From the NCBI GenBank assembly GCA_033439255.1, contig CM065883.1, positions 1,612,001 to 1,676,000 of the forward strand: a stretch of DNA of 64,000 nt, written 5' to 3'. Shown one piece after another: positions 59,872-64,000 of this stretch (within the stretch, counting starts at the first letter, position 1; each line of letters opens with the position of its first letter). The stretch comes from Hericium rajendrae. Lineage: Eukaryota > Basidiomycota > Agaricomycetes > Russulales > Hericiaceae. The notes beneath the pieces are model-generated. The model had not been told where the DNA came from and searched no databases. It saw only the letters and a list, made by a program, of their open reading frames with translations. Made by a program: the position numbers and the translations under genes.

Positions 59872-61093
59872 CTAATCCGTCCGCTTCGGCACAAACTGCT
59901 CGTACTTGTCGCTGACGTGCTTCCAGTCGAGCGCGGTCCAGAAGCGCTTCAGATACTCCTCCTTGCCCCACACGCCGTACCCAGATCCGAGCCACGCGTG
60001 CTCCTGCACGGAGACGCAGAACAGCGGGAACAGCACGTCGCCGAGCTTGCTGAAGTTCGTCTCGCGCCCGCCGTAGCCGTCGTTGTGCAGCGACGTGGCG
60101 CCCGCGTGCACGGCGCCGGGCGTGTAGATGCTCACGGGCGTCGCGGGGCGGGGCGCGAGGGTGCGCGAGGAGGTGTGCAATGCGCGGGCGGGGGCGGAGG
60201 GGTGGGGCGGCGGGATGTCGCGTGCGATGCCGGAGGTGGGGACGCGGGCGTCGTGCCGGTGATGGGCGCGGCGGGGTTGGGGCTCGCGGGCGGGGGCGCG
60301 TTGGTGTCGGCGTCGATATCGACGTCGGCGTTGGCGGTGGCGGAGGTCGTGTCGGTGCGGCTACCGTAGTTCTCGCCTTCGGGCGCGAGGTGCCCCCGCC
60401 GGGCGGTGAGCAGGGTGCCTGCGCCGTAGGTCGCGACGACGCCGATGCTGCCGGACGAGTCTGTGACGAACCAGACCCAGCCGGTCGAGACCATGCCGTT
60501 GGCAGCCGCGGACGTGACCGACTTCAGGTTGTGAAGCGAGCCGAAGCCGGCTCTGATCGCTGAGAGCATGTCCTTGCTGATTGCGGCTTCATGGTCGGAT
60601 TCACCGGCTGGAGGCGGTCTCTGAGTTTGGGCTGTGAGACGTCAGCCTGGAGAGGGAATGAATCGTGCATACTATGCAATGCAAAAAGTAATCGTTGTTT
60701 AGTGCCATGCTCGCGTAGTTGAACGCCAGCGCTTGGTTGGCATTTGGTGCTGTGTCCAGGACAATTTGTGCGAGACTTTTATTCCTCTGCTCCGTTCCTG
60801 CAAGCAATACTCAGTACGTGGTCGCACGACAAGAGAGATCAGTCGACGTCACCATGTACAGCATCGTTCAGCCTGTCCAACAGCCCCTGCTGGTAATCCA
60901 CGGCAACCATTTTCAGTCCCTCTGGTGTCAGAAACTCGCCCAAACCTTCCTCCACTTTATAGGGCAGCTCCGTTCGGACGTGGATATTTCTCGTCGGTAT
61001 TGACCGTCTGCTGGCTTGCAACCATGCACCGGCTGCATACCGCGCAGGCCTGTGCTTGCATGCTGCAACTAATCGAAGGCCAACTGCGCTCAT
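59872..61093 (-). CDS. Mitochondrial small-subunit ribosomal protein of the SOD-like mS42/mS43 type
   Basis: Fe/Mn-superoxide-dismutase fold used as a structural mitoribosome protein. The start MSAVGLRLVAACKHRPARYA with Arg-rich SRRSIPTRNIHVRTELPYKV is a good mitochondrial presequence and SOD N-terminus. Then come GLLDRLNDAV, SLAQIVLDTAPNANQALAFN, SAIRAGFGSLHNLKSVTSAA and GWVWFVTDSSGSIGVVATYG, then a long Ala/Pro/Thr-rich insertion and a C-terminal SOD block: VSVQEHAWLGSGYGVWGKEE, YLKRFWTALDWKHVSDKYEQ. The usual SOD metal ligand set looks incomplete (WLG where enzymes have DVWEHAYY-type motif). Near 60254 the frame shifts by one base between AAPITGT and SGIARDIPPPHPSAPARAL. Head-to-head with OST2 (186 bp). 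Confidence 0.8.
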
Positions 61094-61279
61094 GCCGAGA
61101 CGAAAGGAGTGGGGAGAGCAAAGGGTGTACGGTGACAACTGGCACTGGCTTGAAACTCGCTTGTGAGATTTTTCTGACGCGCCGGACTTGTTTGGTCCTC
61201 GCGACGGCTTTATTTGGTCCCGCCACCTGCGCGCTCCAGACACGTCGACTTTCACCGCACCCGCATCCTCATATACAGA
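61094..61279. promoter_or_regulatory. Divergent promoter mS42/43 / OST2
   Basis: 186 bp between the two start codons; shared promoter inferred from the spacing. Confidence 0.6.
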
Positions 61280-61773
61280 ATGGCTGGCCCAAAGATGGCA
61301 GCACCGACACGCCTCGCTCCTTCGCGCACACAGAATGCAGTGCAGACGCTGTGGAAAGCGTATCTCGATAACACACCGTCGCGGCTGAAGTTCGTGGACG
61401 TGTTCTGGTCTTCCTTATGCTGTCTGGGGTGATGCAGTTCTTGTACTGCGTCGTCATCTCCAGCTTCCCCTTCAACGCCTTTTTGGCAGGGTACGAGTGA
61501 TTACCAATATCTTTATTATTCGCGTATACTTAAGAAATTCCACCAGGTTTGGCAGCACCGTTGGACAGTTTGTCCTGACCGCTTCGCTGCGGTCCCAGGT
61601 CAACCCAGAGAATAGAGGTCTCTTTAAAGAAGTATCCCCAGAGCGGTATGTTCCACCATCCTTCTGAAACCAATTGTCACGATCTGATGTCTGGTCGTGG
61701 TGCTAGAGCGTTTGCAGACTTCGTCCTGGGATCTGTTGTACTGCATTTCTTTGTGTTTAACTTCTTAGGATGA
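61280..61773 (+). CDS. OST2: Oligosaccharyltransferase subunit DAD1/OST2
   Basis: Small membrane subunit of the ER N-glycosylation complex. MAGPKMAAPTRLAPSRTQNA, VQTLWKAYLDNTPSRLKFVD, then SGVMQFLYCVVISSFPFNAF, LAG joined to FGSTVGQFVLTASLRSQVNP, ENRGLFKEVSPER joined to AFADFVLGSVVLHFFVFNFL and G, stop at 61771. Three exons, about 125 residues, normal length, three transmembrane segments. At 61403-61406 (GTGTTCTGGTC) one base is missing relative to the family reading DVFLVFLMLSGVMQ; in the literal frame the protein stops after 48 residues. As OST2 is essential in yeast, a sequence error is likely. Confidence 0.88.
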
Positions 61774-61990
61774 TACCATGGACTTATATTATTCGGAGTG
61801 TTCAAAGAGCTTTGCTTGCTATGTATAAATAGCGGAAATGACCGATTAAATAAATCCAAGACGAGCAAAGCCTGATAACTATGATACACCTGGATGCTAC
61901 GGTAGAAACGACTGACACGCCTGATGCGATCCACATATAAACGGTACGTCCGAAACTGTCTGATGCGAGACGATATGACAATGGTGCCGA
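61774..61990. other. Convergent 3' spacer
   Basis: 217 bp between OST2 and the small DUF1748 gene. Nothing else seen. Confidence 0.5.
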
Positions 61991-62443
61991 TTACCGCCTT
62001 CTCTCGAAATATGCCGAGCGCTGAGCAGGTGAGAATTCAGCAAACTGCAGATGTGGGCAAAGGTTTCATGAGCATGCCGACATACCCCAAACACAACCAC
62101 CGCAAAGTCATACGCGTACTCTCCTGAGAAACATCATAAGACAACCACATCACCCGATTCGTAAGCATACGACGTACCAATTTCCAGGTAGCTACGCACG
62201 AGTTCTTTGAAGCACTTCAGTCAGCACGCTGGAGAATAGAAGACTGTTTACGCACGACGGATGTCTTTGTTGGGTACTTGGAGAGCGCCAGCCTACACGG
62301 AATTCCACGACATAATGTAATGAGTGATTTCAAGTCAGCAAGAAGCTCTATACGCACGTTATACCTGTAGAACGCTTGATCCCGGCGAGAAAGGCGCTGA
62401 TCAGCAGGGCGTCGAAGCCCCAATGGATGAGCCAGCCAAACAT
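61991..62443 (-). CDS. ATG44: Small DUF1748 protein, mitofissin ATG44-type
   Basis: Tiny multi-exon gene, missed by length filters. Exon 1 (62443-) MFGWLIHWGFDALLISAFLA then GIKRSTG; exon 2 LALSKY and PNKDIR; exon 3 LVRSYLEIG; exon 4 GEYAYDFAVVVFG; exon 5 FAEFSPAQRSAYFERRR, stop TAA at 61991-61993. All motifs and the SAYFERRR end match the fungal DUF1748 family of about 75 residues, which to my knowledge includes yeast Atg44 (mitofissin), an intermembrane-space protein that fragments mitochondria for mitophagy. Between SKY and PNKDIR (CCC at 62272-62274) one base is missing, as TACCCCAAC would read through. Introns are GT-AG. Confidence 0.75.
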
Positions 62444-62983
62444 GGTTTACGGAGTGGTTATAAGCAGAGATGAGTCAAGAGAGTCGTCGCTGATGACGCA
62501 GAATTAAGTCTGGAGATGCTGTTGGAGAAAGCGGGAAAAGTGATAGTGGCAAGTAGAGCCTGAGTACGGCAGGAGGCAAGCATGAAGCCTGCAGGGCGCC
62601 TTTGGACGTAAAGCTAGACCCAAATCGGGCAACCTGCCAACGTCACATGCAGCGGACGCGTCTTTCATGGACGCGTCGTCCGACCTTCGCGTTCGTTAAC
62701 CCGGTGTTTCCCGGAAGCGTTTGTTGGGTCAGAACCATCATGTTTGCCCACTAACATATCAATCATGCAATCGCGATCGTCTGCAATGCCGAACACATAC
62801 GCTCTTCGTCGGCCAGTAATTTCTCCAATGCCGAGCATACACGCTCTTCCCCGGCCGCCGAGCCAGGAGGCCACGACATCGGTATCCGCACTGCGCTCTT
62901 CGTGATCATGGAGACAATGTAATTGAGTCGTGGCTCTATATAAACCCCTCCTTTATTGCTCATATCCATCACAGTTCTCTGCC
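62444..62983. other. Intergenic and promoter region
   Basis: 540 bp between the divergent ATG44 and O-methyltransferase genes. TATAAACCCC at 62939 lies about 45 bp before the methyltransferase start and looks like a TATA box. Confidence 0.5.
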
Positions 62984-64000
62984 ATGGCTTCCCCTTCTCC
63001 TCTAAAGCAGCTAGCAAACCTCATCGTCGCATCCGTCGATCAGATCGACGCAGCCTGCAATACGCAGGGCGTGTCCTTCCCCTCTCTCGATGAACCTATC
63101 TCCCCCTCCTCTGAGGGGATTCGTCACCAGCCTGACGTCTCGCAGGCCATCAACGTCATCGTTGCAGCTGCAACTCAGCTGGTTGCCACCGCTAGAGTCC
63201 CCACGATTAGCGTCGTCACCCTCGGGCTGCAGGTATGTCCAGACGGTCGCACGGTTGCACCAGTCGTCTTTGACCTTACTTACAAATTATACCTCTAGTG
63301 GGCCGCGGTTTCTAGCCTGGGTGTGGCAAACGACACTAATATCGCAGAAATCCTGCGCGAGGCAGGGTCGCAGGGCTTGCACGTCAACGAAATCGCGAAG
63401 AAGAACGGGCTGGATCCTACTCGCATCGGTACGATTCCTTATTTGACTCAGTCAGGATGGCATATCTATGTTGGTCACATGCCAATTTTACTAGGTCGAG
63501 TCTTGCGAGCCTTGGCTACAATTCATGTCTTTAAGGAGGTGAAGCCGGACGTGTTCGCGAACAACGCCCTATCATCTGTCCTGGACACAGGCAAATCCGT
63601 CGAAAATTTGCTGAAAGAGTGCGTATGCCCCTGTTTACATGTCTGATCCGTTCTGATCCACAAATTTGAAGTCCTATGGGCAAACATGATGGAACGTCTG
63701 GCATTTCAGCTATCGTCGGTCATTCGTTCGTTCATTCTGCTGGACATGCTGTCTTGATTATCTCACTTTTCTCCGTTTCAGGACTGACGAGGTCTACAAG
63801 GCGGGCGTTGAAATCTCGGCGGTGCTGAGAGATCCAAAGTGGGGCCATTCCCAAGAGCCCACCGAAGCACCTCTCAACAAGGCGCTCAACACGCCGTTGA
63901 CTTCTTTCGAATGGCTTGAGCTGCCTGAGAACGCTTACAGACTTCGCCGATTTGGAGTTGGCATGGACGGGATCTCGAAAATTTTTCCTACTGGTGCAAT
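62984..64000 (+). CDS. O-methyltransferase (COMT-like), 5' part only
   Basis: SAM-dependent O-methyltransferase of the plant COMT/fungal type, usually acting on phenols or secondary metabolites. It starts MASPSPLKQLANLIVASVDQ. A dimerisation/winged-helix N-terminal domain follows: WAAVSSLGVANDTNIAEILR, GLHVNEIAKKNGLDPTRI joined to GRVLRALATIHVFKEVKPDV, FANNALSSVLDTGKSVENLL and TDEVYKAGVEISAVLRDPKW, then EAPLNKALNTPLTSFEWLEL and RRFGVGMDGISKIFP at the window end. The SAM-binding half lies beyond 64000. Three or more introns. Family assignment rests on the N-terminal domain only. Confidence 0.85.

Overview
This window is nuclear DNA of a filamentous basidiomycete, most likely an Agaricomycete of wood-rot type. 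The signs are genes split by many short (about 50-60 nt) introns, a secreted aryl-alcohol-oxidase-like GMC oxidoreductase, F-box and DUF6535 gene families, LTR elements, and tight spacing with divergent housekeeping gene pairs. I saw no bacterial, organellar, CRISPR or rRNA features and no convincing tRNA gene.

Layout. 1-7.1 kb: 3' part of a secreted GMC oxidoreductase, tRNA adenosine deaminase TAD1, and a DUF6741-like protein, all on minus. 7.1-10.7 kb: no supportable gene. 10.7-20.5 kb, plus strand: a conserved coiled-coil protein, the zinc chaperone GTPase ZNG1, and two tandem alpha/beta-hydrolase genes separated by a 350-bp hAT-like MITE. 20.9-26.6 kb: two paralogous F-box genes in inverted orientation with the Golgi protein YIP1 between them. 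27.2-30.7 kb: UDP-glucuronate decarboxylase and ENP1/bystin, divergent.

31.3-42.7 kb is a transposon nest in a DUF6535 membrane-protein gene. Its 5' exons are cut by a very young 5.1-kb non-autonomous LTR element, followed by a 2.34-kb DNA element with 21-bp terminal inverted repeats, an inverted LTR-element fragment, and what looks like the 3' end of a DUF6535 gene. A complete sister gene lies at 48.1-51.5 kb.

43-64 kb is a dense housekeeping block: NOP9 and CTU1/NCS6 (divergent), the intact DUF6535 gene, ERG27 and ATP synthase subunit d (divergent), hexokinase and AP-3 mu (divergent), a mitochondrial SOD-like ribosomal protein and OST2/DAD1 (divergent), a tiny ATG44/mitofissin-type gene (DUF1748), and the 5' part of an O-methyltransferase. 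Functions cluster around ribosome biogenesis (ENP1, NOP9), tRNA modification (TAD1, CTU1) and mitochondria (ATP7, mS42/43, ATG44), but nothing suggests one pathway.

A recurring oddity is that nine otherwise well-conserved host genes each carry one small frame disruption, mostly a missing base and often in a short homopolymer. Several of these genes are normally essential, so consensus-sequence error is the simplest explanation.
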